Source of the DNA: RDXT01 sp033762375
GTDB lineage: Bacteria; Bacteroidota; Bacteroidia; J057
Direction of reading: 5' to 3'
NCBI GenBank assembly: GCA_033762375.1
Contig: JANRLQ010000030.1
Coordinates: 1 to 64,000, forward strand
DNA: 64,000 nucleotides
Under the pieces are notes generated by a model. It saw only the letters and a program-made list of their open reading frames with translations. It had not been told where the DNA came from and ran no database searches. The stretch's first letter is position 1; each line of letters opens with the position of its first letter. Shown here one piece after another: positions 32,896-41,084 of the stretch. The position numbers and the translations under genes are program-made.

Positions 32896-33948
32896 TTATG
32901 GCTGCGTTACTGCTCGCAGCGCCTGAATGAGGGCCTCGTTTTCCAGCGGGGTACCTACCGTGATGCGCAGGCAGTCCTCACAGAGGATCACCCGTGAGCG
33001 GTTGCGGACGATAATCTGCCGATCCGTCAGCCGGTGATAGACTGTGTCAGCATCCGTGATCCGGGCCAGGATAAAGTTAGCATCCGAGGGAAATACCTGT
33101 TGCACGGCGGGTAGGGTCTCCAGTTGCTGGGTGAGCCATGCCCGGCCTTCCAGGATATTGTGCACCAGCAAGTCCTTAGTATCCGCATGATCCAGGGCCT
33201 CCAGGGCGACTTCCTGGGTGAGGCCGCTGAGGTTATAGGGTGGTTTGATTTTGTTGAGCACCGCGATCACCTCCGGGTGGGCAAATCCCATCCCCAGCCG
33301 CAGCGCAGCCATGCCCCAGGCTTTGGAGAAGGTCTGAAGGATCACCAGATTAGGGTGGGTTTCCAGCCAGTGGGTCAGGGTTTGGTCGGGGGCAAAATCA
33401 ATGTACGCCTCATCCACCACCACCAGCCCCGGTGCGTGCCGCAGGATCAGGCTGATATCTGACTGGCGCATGCAGTTGGCGGTAGGATTATTGGGAGAAC
33501 AAATAAAAATCAGCTTGGTGGCTGGGCGAGACGATGCAATAATCTCCTCTGTATCAAGCTGAAAGTCACGAGTGAGCGGAATCGGCACCGTCTCGACCCG
33601 GTTAATGTCAGCGCTGACCTGATACATCCCGTAGGTGGGTGGCAGCAGCATGATATGGTCGCGTCCCGGCTCACAAAAAGCCCGGATGAGCAGGTCTATG
33701 GGTTCATCGCTGCCATTGCCCAAAAATATCCGCTCCGCAGCGACCTGTTTGAGGGCGGCAATGCGGGCCTTGAGGGTCCGCTGGAGCGGATCAGGATACC
33801 GGTTGTACGCCCCACCGGCTACTGACTGGAAGGGGTTCTCATTGGCATCGAGAAAAATCCCCTCCCGTCCGGTGTACTCGTCCCGGGCGGAGGCATACGG
33901 TTTTAGCTGTAATATATGAGGCCTTACGAGGCTTGAGAGGTCAAACAT
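32896..33948 (-). CDS. hisC: Histidinol-phosphate aminotransferase
   Basis: PLP class I/II aminotransferase converting imidazole-acetol phosphate to histidinol phosphate; 350 residues. Characteristic stretches are DANENPFQSV, RYPDPLQRTLKARIA, FLGNGSDEPIDLLIRAFCEPG, CSPNNPTANC and the PLP lysine in LQTFSKAWGMAALRLG. It sits between hisD and hisB, which gives the assignment over other class I/II members. Confidence 0.95.
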   Translation of the reverse strand: MFDLSSLVRPHILQLKPYASARDEYTGREGIFLDANENPFQSVAGGAYNRYPDPLQRTLKARIAALKQVAAERIFLGNGSDEPIDLLIRAFCEPGRDHIMLLPPTYGMYQVSADINRVETVPIPLTRDFQLDTEEIIASSRPATKLIFICSPNNPTANCMRQSDISLILRHAPGLVVVDEAYIDFAPDQTLTHWLETHPNLVILQTFSKAWGMAALRLGMGFAHPEVIAVLNKIKPPYNLSGLTQEVALEALDHADTKDLLVHNILEGRAWLTQQLETLPAVQQVFPSDANFILARITDADTVYHRLTDRQIIVRNRSRVILCEDCLRITVGTPLENEALIQALRAVTQP

Positions 33949-33986
33949 AAACTTGTGTCATAAATAGTGAACCAAACCAGGTCATC

Positions 33987-35276
33987 TTAGTCAGCTGAGC
34001 CGGCCAGGGCCGCCAGCCGGACACGTACCGCCTGCCGGTGAGCTTCCAGGGACTCCGCGTCAGCCAGGATTTCTACTGTGGGGCCCAGGGCTTGCAAGCC
34101 TTCGGCGGTCAGGCGCTGGTAGGTGACTTTTTTCACAAAGCTATCCAGGGACACGCCGCTGTAGGCTCGTGCGTACCCGTTGGTGGGGAGGGTATGGTTG
34201 GTACCGGAGGCATAGTCACCGACACTTTCCGGGCTGTATATGCCCAAAAAAACCGAACCGGCACACGTGACCTGCGTTGCCAGCGCCAGGTCGTTGCTGA
34301 CGGCCAGGATCAGGTGTTCCGGAGCATAGGCATTACAAAAGTCCATGAGTGTCTCGTTCGAGTCAAAGCAGATGGCCCGGCTGTTGGCGAGGGCTTGCCG
34401 GGCGATATCAGCCCGTGGGAGGGTTTCAAGCTGGCGGTAGGTTTCGGCTACAATGACAGCCAGCAAGTCCGGGTCCCGCGCCAGCAGGAGCACCTGGCTG
34501 TCTGGCCCGTGTTCTGCCTGGGCCAGCAAGTCTGCCGCCACAAAAGCCGGTGGTGCCGTCGCATCCGCTACCACAGCCACCTCAGACGGGCCTGCGGGCA
34601 TGTCTATGGCAACACCTTCCTGCGAAACCAGTTGTTTAGCGATTGTAACGTATTGATTACCAGGGCCAAATATTTTGTCAACTTTGGGGATGGAAGCCGT
34701 ACCGTACGCCATGCCTGCGATGGCCTGGGCACCACCGACCCGAAACACCCGCGTCACCCCGGCGATCCGGGCTGCTACCCGGATTGTGGCCGGAACCTCC
34801 CCGTCTGGCCCCGGTGGCGTACACAGGATGATTTCCTGACAGCCCGCCAGCCGGGCCGGAATGGCCAGCATCAGCACCGTCGAAAGCAAGGGGGCCGATC
34901 CGCCCGGAATATACAGCCCCACCCGTCCGATGGGCAGACTTCTCCGCCAACAGGTGACGCCGGGCATGGTCTCCACGACCGTCTCTGCTTCCCGCTGTGC
35001 AGCGTGAAACGTCCTGATATTGGCAGCAGCACGCTCCATCGCCGCATACAACGCAGGGCTGACGGTGGCATCCGCCAGCGATTCGGCGGAGACCTCCAGC
35101 GTGTCTGATACCACACCGTCAAACTGCGCCGTAAACCTCCGCAGGGCCGCATCACCTTCCTGCCGGACAGCCTCCAGGATCGGGCGGACCCGATCAGCCA
35201 GCACCTCCGCCGCCAGGGCAGGGCGACGGATCAGGTTTTCCCACGTTTCCCGTGGTGGATATGATACTAGTTGCAT
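33987..35276 (-). CDS. hisD: Histidinol dehydrogenase
   Basis: Zinc- and NAD-dependent oxidation of histidinol to histidine; 429 residues. Motifs include GLYIPGGSAPLLSTVLMLAI, IFGPGNQYVTIAKQLV, MPAGPSEVAVVADATA and AQAEHGPDSQVLLL, and the C-terminal NHTLPTNGYARAYSGVS. The stop is 38 bases from hisC and the start 4 bases from the hisG stop. Confidence 0.96.
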   Translation of the reverse strand: MQLVSYPPRETWENLIRRPALAAEVLADRVRPILEAVRQEGDAALRRFTAQFDGVVSDTLEVSAESLADATVSPALYAAMERAAANIRTFHAAQREAETVVETMPGVTCWRRSLPIGRVGLYIPGGSAPLLSTVLMLAIPARLAGCQEIILCTPPGPDGEVPATIRVAARIAGVTRVFRVGGAQAIAGMAYGTASIPKVDKIFGPGNQYVTIAKQLVSQEGVAIDMPAGPSEVAVVADATAPPAFVAADLLAQAEHGPDSQVLLLARDPDLLAVIVAETYRQLETLPRADIARQALANSRAICFDSNETLMDFCNAYAPEHLILAVSNDLALATQVTCAGSVFLGIYSPESVGDYASGTNHTLPTNGYARAYSGVSLDSFVKKVTYQRLTAEGLQALGPTVEILADAESLEAHRQAVRVRLAALAGSAD

Positions 35277-35280
35277 GGGG

Positions 35281-36144
35281 TTACATGATCATTTTTTCAA
35301 TCGGAATTACCAAAATCCCCTGAGCACCAGCTTCTTGCAGGGTGTCAATCACCTCCCAGAAGGTATCTTCCTTCAGGACCGAGTGCAGGCTGCTCCAGCC
35401 TGGCAGCGCCAGCGGGGTGATCGTAGGGCTTTTCATACCGGGGATCAGGGCCTGGACTTTGCTGATGGACTCATTGGGGATGTTCATCAGAATGTACTTA
35501 TAACTTTCGGCCCGGATGACTGCCCGTATGCGGAACAGGAGTTTGTCGAGAATGGCCTGCTTGGCAGGAGAGAGGCCGGGGGTGGCGATCATGACAGCCT
35601 CGGAGTAAAAAATCGGCTGTACTTCCTTCAGCCCGTTGCTGAAGAGGGTCGCCCCTGAACTCACGATATCGCAGATCCCGTCTGCCAGCCCGATACTCGG
35701 GGCGATCTCAACAGAGCCACTGATCTCGTGAATTTCGGCATAGATGCCCTGTTCATCCAGGTAACTTTGCAGCAGGTTAGGGTAGGACGTCGCAATTTTT
35801 TTGTCCCGCAGGCTTTCCAGCCCTTTCCACTCCATGTGCTGGGGGATGGCCAGCGAAAGCCGGCATTTGGAAAACCCCATCCGCTCTACGAGCGTGACCT
35901 CCCGTTTTTTTTCGATGACAACATTTTCCCCTACGATGCCTATATCGGCTGCTCCATCGGCTACACAGGTAGGAATGTCATCATCCCGCAGGTACAGGAT
36001 CTCAATGGGAAAATTAGAAGCCGGGTTTTTGAGCTTGGTTTTGTTGCGGGAATACGAGATGCCGCAGGCTTCTACAAACGCAAGGCTTTTATCGCTGAGG
36101 CGGCCTTCTTTCTGGACGGCTAGCCGGAGGGTGGATTCAGACAT
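35281..36144 (-). CDS. hisG: ATP phosphoribosyltransferase (long form)
   Basis: First committed step of histidine synthesis, joining ATP and PRPP. At 287 residues it is the long form, carrying the C-terminal ~75-residue regulatory domain (PTITPLALPGWSSLHSVL) that binds histidine for feedback inhibition. The catalytic part includes RLAVQKEGRLSDKSL, VADGAADIGIVGENV and DGICDIVSSGATL. First gene of the operon, preceded by a ~220-base leader with several dyads. The later pathway genes hisH, hisA, hisF and hisIE are not here. Confidence 0.96.
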   Translation of the reverse strand: MSESTLRLAVQKEGRLSDKSLAFVEACGISYSRNKTKLKNPASNFPIEILYLRDDDIPTCVADGAADIGIVGENVVIEKKREVTLVERMGFSKCRLSLAIPQHMEWKGLESLRDKKIATSYPNLLQSYLDEQGIYAEIHEISGSVEIAPSIGLADGICDIVSSGATLFSNGLKEVQPIFYSEAVMIATPGLSPAKQAILDKLLFRIRAVIRAESYKYILMNIPNESISKVQALIPGMKSPTITPLALPGWSSLHSVLKEDTFWEVIDTLQEAGAQGILVIPIEKMIM

Positions 36145-36370
36145 ACGATAAGACAGATAAAAAATTAACCAACATCAAAAGAGGGGGAAATACGATTACA
36201 GACAGCACCTGTCGCAACGCAGCGACCAGCCAATGGGGTGATATGTGTATTGACATTCCTCTTATGAGGAATGATGCCATGCATGCAGATGACCCTGATT
36301 ACCAGGGACATATGAGAGGTTGTATGGATAACCACAATACTGCACGGCAGAGAGGGATAAATTATCGGCT
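36145..36370 (-). promoter_or_regulatory. Structured leader of the his operon
   Basis: Between the putative promoter and hisG are several dyads: CATTCCTC/GAGGAATG (36254-36273, perfect 8 bp, 4-base loop), CCCTG/CAGGG (36293-36307), and two small stems, GTCGC/GCGAC and GACAG/CTGTC, that share the bases GAC and so exclude each other. A leader ORF of about 48 codons (MSLVIRVICMHGIIPHKR...) contains three His codons but no His run. Regulation by attenuation is possible but not shown. Confidence 0.4.
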
Positions 36371-36401
36371 CAAATATGTAGGAATAAACGCAATCAGGCA
36401 A
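36371..36401 (-). promoter_or_regulatory. Putative his operon promoter
   Basis: On the minus strand a TTG (36401 to 36399) and a -7-like CATATTTG (36378 to 36371) are 20 bases apart. Only the first base departs from TAnnTTTG. It implies a leader of about 220 bases before hisG. Confidence 0.4.
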
Positions 36402-36440
36402 GGGCACAGCCAAAAATAATCACCGGCCGACCCATTTATA

Positions 36441-38144
36441 TTAACCCGCCGCCATCAATTCTTCGGCATTCCGGAGAGCAGAGTCCGTCGGTTGATCCCC
36501 GGAGATCATCTCGGCAAGGGCACGTATGCGGGAATCCCGATCCAGCCGGGCTACATACGAGACCGTCGCGTCTCCCATTACTTTTTTGGAGATACGGAAG
36601 TGCTCGTGACCTTTGGCAGCAATCTGGGGCAGGTGCGTAATGCTGATGAGCTGGAAGCGCTGGGCGAGCTGCTGCATCACTGTGCCGACCTTGTTGGCGG
36701 TTTCACCGCTGATTCCGGTATCAATTTCATCAAAAATCATCACCGGGAAGGCTGCTTTTTCGGCCAGGACGGCCTTGATCGCCAGCATCACGCGGGAGAT
36801 TTCACCACCGGAGGCAATCTGGGAGAGGGGACCACCGGGCATGCCGGGATTGGTCTGGATGAGGAAATACACCTTGTTGAGGCCGCTGGGCATGGGGCGT
36901 ACCCGGTAGTCCGGGATGTCCAGGCTGCCCTGTGGGTCCTCCGTCCACTCAATAGCTACTTCAAAACGAGCTTTTTGAAAGCCTACCTGCTGCAGGAGCT
37001 GGTTGATGCCGGTTTCCAGAAGAGGTTTGGCTGCTTTGCGGGCGGCATCAAGCTGGAGGCCGGTCTCCCGGAGGGTATTTTGCTGAGCCTGGTAGGTTTT
37101 ATAAAGCTGGCGGATGGTGTCTTCAATCGAGCCAATGCTGTCCAGCTCACCCTGGAGCCGCGCCAGCAGGGCGACCAGGTCGGCACCTGTGCGGGCCCCG
37201 TATTTTAGTTTGAGCTTGTGGTAGATCGCCAGCCGCTCCTCTATAAAAGCCAGCCGCTCCGGATCAGACTCCACCGTGTCCAGCAGGCGCTGGAAGGTGA
37301 AGGCGATTTCCTTGCAGGACTCACGCATATCATAGATCCGGGAGACATCCTCGCGGAGTTGCTGGTTGACGTCTGCTATTTTTTTGAGAGAGTCCAGCAA
37401 CTGGCTAAACTGGGCGTACAGCGCCGTTTCCTGCTGGTAGAGCAGGTCCACGCCCCCGCCCAGGGCGTCACGCACGTCTTCGGAGTTTTGGAGAAGGTTG
37501 AGCTCCTGCTCCAGCTGTTCTTCTTCGTCGGCCTTAAGATCAGCACTTTGGAGGTCCTGCACCTGAAACCGGATATACTCCAACTGGCGCTTGGCATCAG
37601 CCTCACGGACCTCCAGGTCGCGGATTTGGCGCAGGGTCTGGTCACAGACTTTGAGTTGCTGGCCAAACGCAGCCCGCAGCTCATGGGCATCCGCAAACTC
37701 ATCGAGGAGTTCCAGTTGGTACTGGGGTTCCAGCAGGGCCATGTTGTCATGTTGTCCGTGCATGTCTATGAGCAGGCTGGTGGCCTCCCGCAGGATCTGA
37801 AGTGAGACCGGGGTGTCATTAATAAAAGCGCGGGACTTGCCTGCTGCCGTCACCTCCCGGCGTACGATCAGCTCATCGTCTTCCAGCTCCAGGTCCTCAA
37901 TCTGCCGCAGCCGCGCCAGGATCGGGGCTGCCAGCCCTCCAAAATGTGCCTCGATGATACATTTTTCGTCCCGGACAAAAATCATGGAGTTGTCCAGCCG
38001 CCGTCCCAGGATCAGGCCCAGTGCCCCGACAAGAAGGGACTTACCTGCACCTGTCTCTCCGGTCAGGATATTCAGCCCTGCCCGAAACTCGATACGGGTT
38101 TCGCTAAACAGGGCGTAGTTGCGTAGGTAGAGCTGTCTGAGCAT
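36441..38144 (-). CDS. recN: DNA repair protein RecN
   Basis: SMC-like ATPase acting early in double-strand break repair; 567 residues. Walker A GETGAGKS lies near residue 30, the coiled-coil arms span about 160-390, and the C-terminal head has the ABC signature IASGGEISRVMLAI and Walker B PVMIFDEIDTGISGE. It stands alone, with a TACCTTTG promoter element 21 bases upstream. Confidence 0.96.
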   Translation of the reverse strand: MLRQLYLRNYALFSETRIEFRAGLNILTGETGAGKSLLVGALGLILGRRLDNSMIFVRDEKCIIEAHFGGLAAPILARLRQIEDLELEDDELIVRREVTAAGKSRAFINDTPVSLQILREATSLLIDMHGQHDNMALLEPQYQLELLDEFADAHELRAAFGQQLKVCDQTLRQIRDLEVREADAKRQLEYIRFQVQDLQSADLKADEEEQLEQELNLLQNSEDVRDALGGGVDLLYQQETALYAQFSQLLDSLKKIADVNQQLREDVSRIYDMRESCKEIAFTFQRLLDTVESDPERLAFIEERLAIYHKLKLKYGARTGADLVALLARLQGELDSIGSIEDTIRQLYKTYQAQQNTLRETGLQLDAARKAAKPLLETGINQLLQQVGFQKARFEVAIEWTEDPQGSLDIPDYRVRPMPSGLNKVYFLIQTNPGMPGGPLSQIASGGEISRVMLAIKAVLAEKAAFPVMIFDEIDTGISGETANKVGTVMQQLAQRFQLISITHLPQIAAKGHEHFRISKKVMGDATVSYVARLDRDSRIRALAEMISGDQPTDSALRNAEELMAAG

Positions 38145-38164
38145 AGTTTCCTGAAATCCGCTTA

Positions 38165-38172
38165 CAAAGGTA
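38165..38172 (-). promoter_or_regulatory. -7 promoter element of recN
   Basis: TACCTTTG on the minus strand is an exact TAnnTTTG match 21 bases from the recN ATG. No -33 TTG lies at normal spacing. I saw no LexA-type box nearby. Confidence 0.45.
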
Positions 38173-38381
38173 GCAGAAAAAGACAGATAGTATAATCAGA
38201 AGTATGCAAAAAATACTGGCTTTTGGATATTTTTATTGGCAATCAACTCAGGCTCCTGATCCGGACACAGGGATGAGATATTTTGGGTAATAGTTGGATC
38301 ATACACCCCTAATGTGCAATTTGGTAAAGTATATCTACAAACTCATAACCCATAACTCAAACCGCTCAACTCATTTTTGGT

Positions 38382-38762
38382 ATGACAACGATCCTTACCC
38401 GCACCCTGCTGTATGTACTCGCCTGTTTGCCCCTGAGCCTCGTGGCTGGCACACCTGTCGGCACCTGGCAAACCTCCTTCCCTGACCAAAATGGCAATCC
38501 GGTCCCTATGCAGGTCACAATGTCTGACAAGGGCACTTATGCTCTTGACTTTGGAAACGATGGCGTCGTTGAGACCACTGGCAAATATTCTGTCGAAGGT
38601 GACCGTATGATGATCCAGGACGGAACAGGTACAGACTGCACCGGTCTGGGGGTATATACCTTCAAAGTTGAGGGCGAAACCCTCACCATGACCCGCGTCA
38701 CCGACGAATGCACCAGCCGCGGCGGACCAGAAGGTGTAATGACATTTACCCGTGTGAAATAA
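38382..38762 (+). CDS. Small exported protein, lipocalin-like
   Basis: A 126-residue protein with a signal peptide (cleavage near LVAG). The mature chain starts GTPVGTWQTSF, a pattern seen at the start of small lipocalin-like barrels, and contains repeated beta segments and two cysteines (TDCTG, DECTS). Function unknown. The upstream 237 bases contain AACTCAT-like direct repeats at 38339-38371. A strong terminator follows. Confidence 0.7.
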   Translation: MTTILTRTLLYVLACLPLSLVAGTPVGTWQTSFPDQNGNPVPMQVTMSDKGTYALDFGNDGVVETTGKYSVEGDRMMIQDGTGTDCTGLGVYTFKVEGETLTMTRVTDECTSRGGPEGVMTFTRVK

Positions 38763-38774
38763 ACCGCACAAAAG

Positions 38775-38818
38775 CCCTGTCAGATGCAGCTGTGTCTGAC
38801 AGGGAATTTTCTTTTTTT
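38775..38818 (+). terminator. Rho-independent terminator
   Basis: CCCTGTCAGA (38775-38784) and TCTGACAGGG (38795-38804) form a perfect 10-bp stem followed by a T-rich run to 38818. It lies only 3 bases before the next start codon, so that gene depends on readthrough or a promoter within this region. Confidence 0.8.
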
Positions 38819-38821
38819 GCC

Positions 38822-39343
38822 ATGCCCTTTAACACGGTCCTGCACCTGGTCAGCAGTCCTCAAAATGTGGGCATGATTACCCGTTCACACGTTGCATTCG
38901 GGGGACAGAAGCTGATCTTTGTGGGGTATGACCGCCCGTGGCAATACCGGAGCGGAACCCAGGGTTTCTCCCGCAAGTTGGAAGCTACCTGCGAAGTGCT
39001 TCATTTTGAGACCGTAGCAGCCTTTTTATCGTGGAGTCTGGCAGAAAGTATTTCCTGTATTGCCGTCGAAATCACCGAAACAGCGGCTAATCTCCCCGGA
39101 TACCCGTTTCCGGAGACCTGTAACCTGATCGTCGGGAGCGAAAAAAACGGGATAAGCGAAGACCTCCTCGCCGCCTGTCACGGCATCGTGACCATCCCCC
39201 AGTTTGGACCTGCCGCCTGCCTCAATGTCGCCGTAGCGGCCTCTATCGCTATGTATGAATACACCCGCGCCTGCGAGGGCCAGGTTCGCAACTTAATACG
39301 CGGCCACAAATTTGATACCCCGGATGCTGCGGGTACCTGGTAG
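38822..39343 (+). CDS. SpoU/TrmH-family RNA methyltransferase
   Basis: A 173-residue SPOUT methyltransferase for 2'-O-methylation of tRNA or rRNA. The three knot motifs are visible: SPQNVGMITRSHVAFGG, NLIVGSEKNGIS and PQFGPAACLNVAVAASIAMYE. There is no N-terminal L30e-like substrate domain, so it is a minimal TrmL/TrmH-like form. Its start lies directly behind a terminator hairpin, which is odd. The ATG at 38822 was chosen because upstream codons are within the terminator. Confidence 0.85.
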   Translation: MPFNTVLHLVSSPQNVGMITRSHVAFGGQKLIFVGYDRPWQYRSGTQGFSRKLEATCEVLHFETVAAFLSWSLAESISCIAVEITETAANLPGYPFPETCNLIVGSEKNGISEDLLAACHGIVTIPQFGPAACLNVAVAASIAMYEYTRACEGQVRNLIRGHKFDTPDAAGTW

Positions 39344-39435
39344 GCGATGTGGGAGAGATGAAACTATTTTGGGCCTATAGCTTAGGGAAACATATATTAA
39401 ACCGAAGATTAATCTCACTTTCATAGAGCCGTTAT

Positions 39436-39669
39436 ATGCGTACAATCCTCCTTTTCCGTCAGGCATTTGCCTTGATTTGCTGGGTGATATTGCTTACCAC
39501 CAACCTTTCTTGTTTCAGAGAAGAGGCCATCAGTTGTTATGACCCGGAGCTGGCACGGGAAGCGCAGACCTGGGGATGTTTGGCAAACTGTCCGGGTGTC
39601 AAGGGGTGTGACGGACAGCAGTACTGCAACGAGTGTTATGCCGCGCAGGCGGGTATCCGGGTAAGATAA
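39436..39669 (+). CDS. Small lipoprotein with Kazal-like domain
   Basis: A 77-residue lipoprotein: signal with lipobox-like NLSC (Cys ~26), then a short Cys-rich module with the Kazal/follistatin pattern (CPGVKGCDGQQYCNECYAAQAG). Kazal domains are best known as serine-protease inhibitors; compact bacterial versions are frequent in Bacteroidetes but poorly characterised. Monocistronic. The assignment rests on cysteine spacing and the CDG.xYCNEC motif. Confidence 0.7.
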   Translation: MRTILLFRQAFALICWVILLTTNLSCFREEAISCYDPELAREAQTWGCLANCPGVKGCDGQQYCNECYAAQAGIRVR

Positions 39670-39745
39670 AAAGCACCCTGCGGACTGCTTTTATACATGG
39701 GCAGGTGGCAGGAAAAACGCGCTCTTGCAGGCAGATTTTTCTGCT

Positions 39746-41032
39746 ATGAATCTGGTATCTGCTGATCTTTCTTTTGTCTCTCCTGCTGAGGCAGTCGCCT
39801 GCGTGCGCTCCGGTGACCGGGTATTTGTACACGGGGCAGCCATGACTCCCCGCCTCCTGGTGGAGGCCCTGACGGACCGGGACGACCTCCGGGAGGTAGA
39901 ACTGGTGCATATCCATACGGAGGGCCGCACCCGATATGCAGAGGCTCCCTACGCTTCGCGGTTTCATGCCAATGCCTGTTTTGTCGGGGGTAATCTCCGG
40001 CAGGCTGTCCAGGAAGGCCGGGCTGACTATATCCCGGTATTCCTCAGTGAAATACCGCAGCTTTTCCGCCGGCATCTGCTCACCCCCGACGTGGCCCTGA
40101 TCCAGGTATCACCGCCCGACAAACATGGGTATTGTTCCCTCGGTGCCTCGGTGGATGTAGCCCTGGCGGCCGTTCAGACCGCCCGGCGGGTGGTGGCCCT
40201 CGTCAACCCGCAGGTACCCCGTGCCCACGGTGATGGATTTATCCATCTGTCTGATATTCACGCTGCTGTGTGGACTGATGAGCCGATTTATGCCTTCCCG
40301 GCGGCCACCCTGACGGAGGCTGAGCGCCAGATCGGGCGGCAGGTAGCGGGCCTGGTGGAGGATGGGGCCACCCTCCAGATGGGGATCGGGGGCGTACCAG
40401 ATGCGGTCCTGGCCGAGCTGACCGGCCACCGCAACCTCGGGATCCATACGGAGATGTTTTCGGATGGGATTATCGGGTTGATGAAGGCCGGGGCCGTGAC
40501 CAATGCCCGTAAAAAAGTCTATCCGGGTAAAATTGTCTCCAGTTTTGTGATGGGTACCCAGGCTGTGTATGATTTTCTGGATGACAATCCTATTGTATTG
40601 CTCAAAGATTGCAGCCTCACGAATGACACCAGCCTGATCCGCAAAAATCCCCGTGTGACGGCCATCAACAGTGCCATCGAGATTGACCTCACCGGACAGA
40701 TATGTGCTGATACCATCGGGATGTCCCAGTACTCCGGGGTAGGGGGGCAAATGGATTTTATCCGGGGGGCTTCTTTGTCAGAAGGGGGCAAGCCAATCAT
40801 TGCCTTGTCGTCCGTCACCAGCCGGGGCCTGTCCAAGATTGTACCTGTGCTGAAACCCGGTGCCGGCGTCACCACCACCCGCGCCCATGTCCACCACGTC
40901 GTGACGGAGTACGGGGTCGCTGATCTGTATGGCCGCAACCTCCGCGAGCGTGCCAAAGCCCTGATCTCCATCGCACACCCCGATCACCGGGAGCATCTGG
41001 AGCAGGCAGCCTGGGAGCGGTTTGGGAAATAA
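39746..41032 (+). CDS. Acetyl-CoA hydrolase/transferase family CoA-transferase
   Basis: A 428-residue class I CoA-transferase of the 4-hydroxybutyrate or butyrate:acetate type. Shows VSPPDKHGYCSLGASVDV, the LQMGIGGVPDAV glycine loop, the Glu thioester site in HTEMFSDGIIGL, and GGQMDFIRGA near the C terminus. The acyl substrate is unknown. The ATG at 39746 is preferred to a TTG at 39725. A bidirectional terminator separates it from convergent paaN. Confidence 0.9.
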   Translation: MNLVSADLSFVSPAEAVACVRSGDRVFVHGAAMTPRLLVEALTDRDDLREVELVHIHTEGRTRYAEAPYASRFHANACFVGGNLRQAVQEGRADYIPVFLSEIPQLFRRHLLTPDVALIQVSPPDKHGYCSLGASVDVALAAVQTARRVVALVNPQVPRAHGDGFIHLSDIHAAVWTDEPIYAFPAATLTEAERQIGRQVAGLVEDGATLQMGIGGVPDAVLAELTGHRNLGIHTEMFSDGIIGLMKAGAVTNARKKVYPGKIVSSFVMGTQAVYDFLDDNPIVLLKDCSLTNDTSLIRKNPRVTAINSAIEIDLTGQICADTIGMSQYSGVGGQMDFIRGASLSEGGKPIIALSSVTSRGLSKIVPVLKPGAGVTTTRAHVHHVVTEYGVADLYGRNLRERAKALISIAHPDHREHLEQAAWERFGK

Positions 41033-41033
41033 A

Positions 41034-41068
41034 CCGGGCGGAGCCACCATCTCAGCAGCTCCGCCCGG
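41034..41068. terminator. Bidirectional terminator
   Basis: CCGGGCGGAGC (41034-41044) and GCTCCGCCCGG (41058-41068) form a perfect 11-bp stem with a 13-base loop between two convergent genes. Confidence 0.75.
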
Positions 41069-41084
41069 ATGTTTAACAACAGAG

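Noticed and set aside
36165..36413. 82-residue minus-strand frame upstream of hisG as a gene
   Set aside because: It spans the putative promoter and the leader hairpins and has no protein-like composition; only its distal 48 codons could be a leader peptide.
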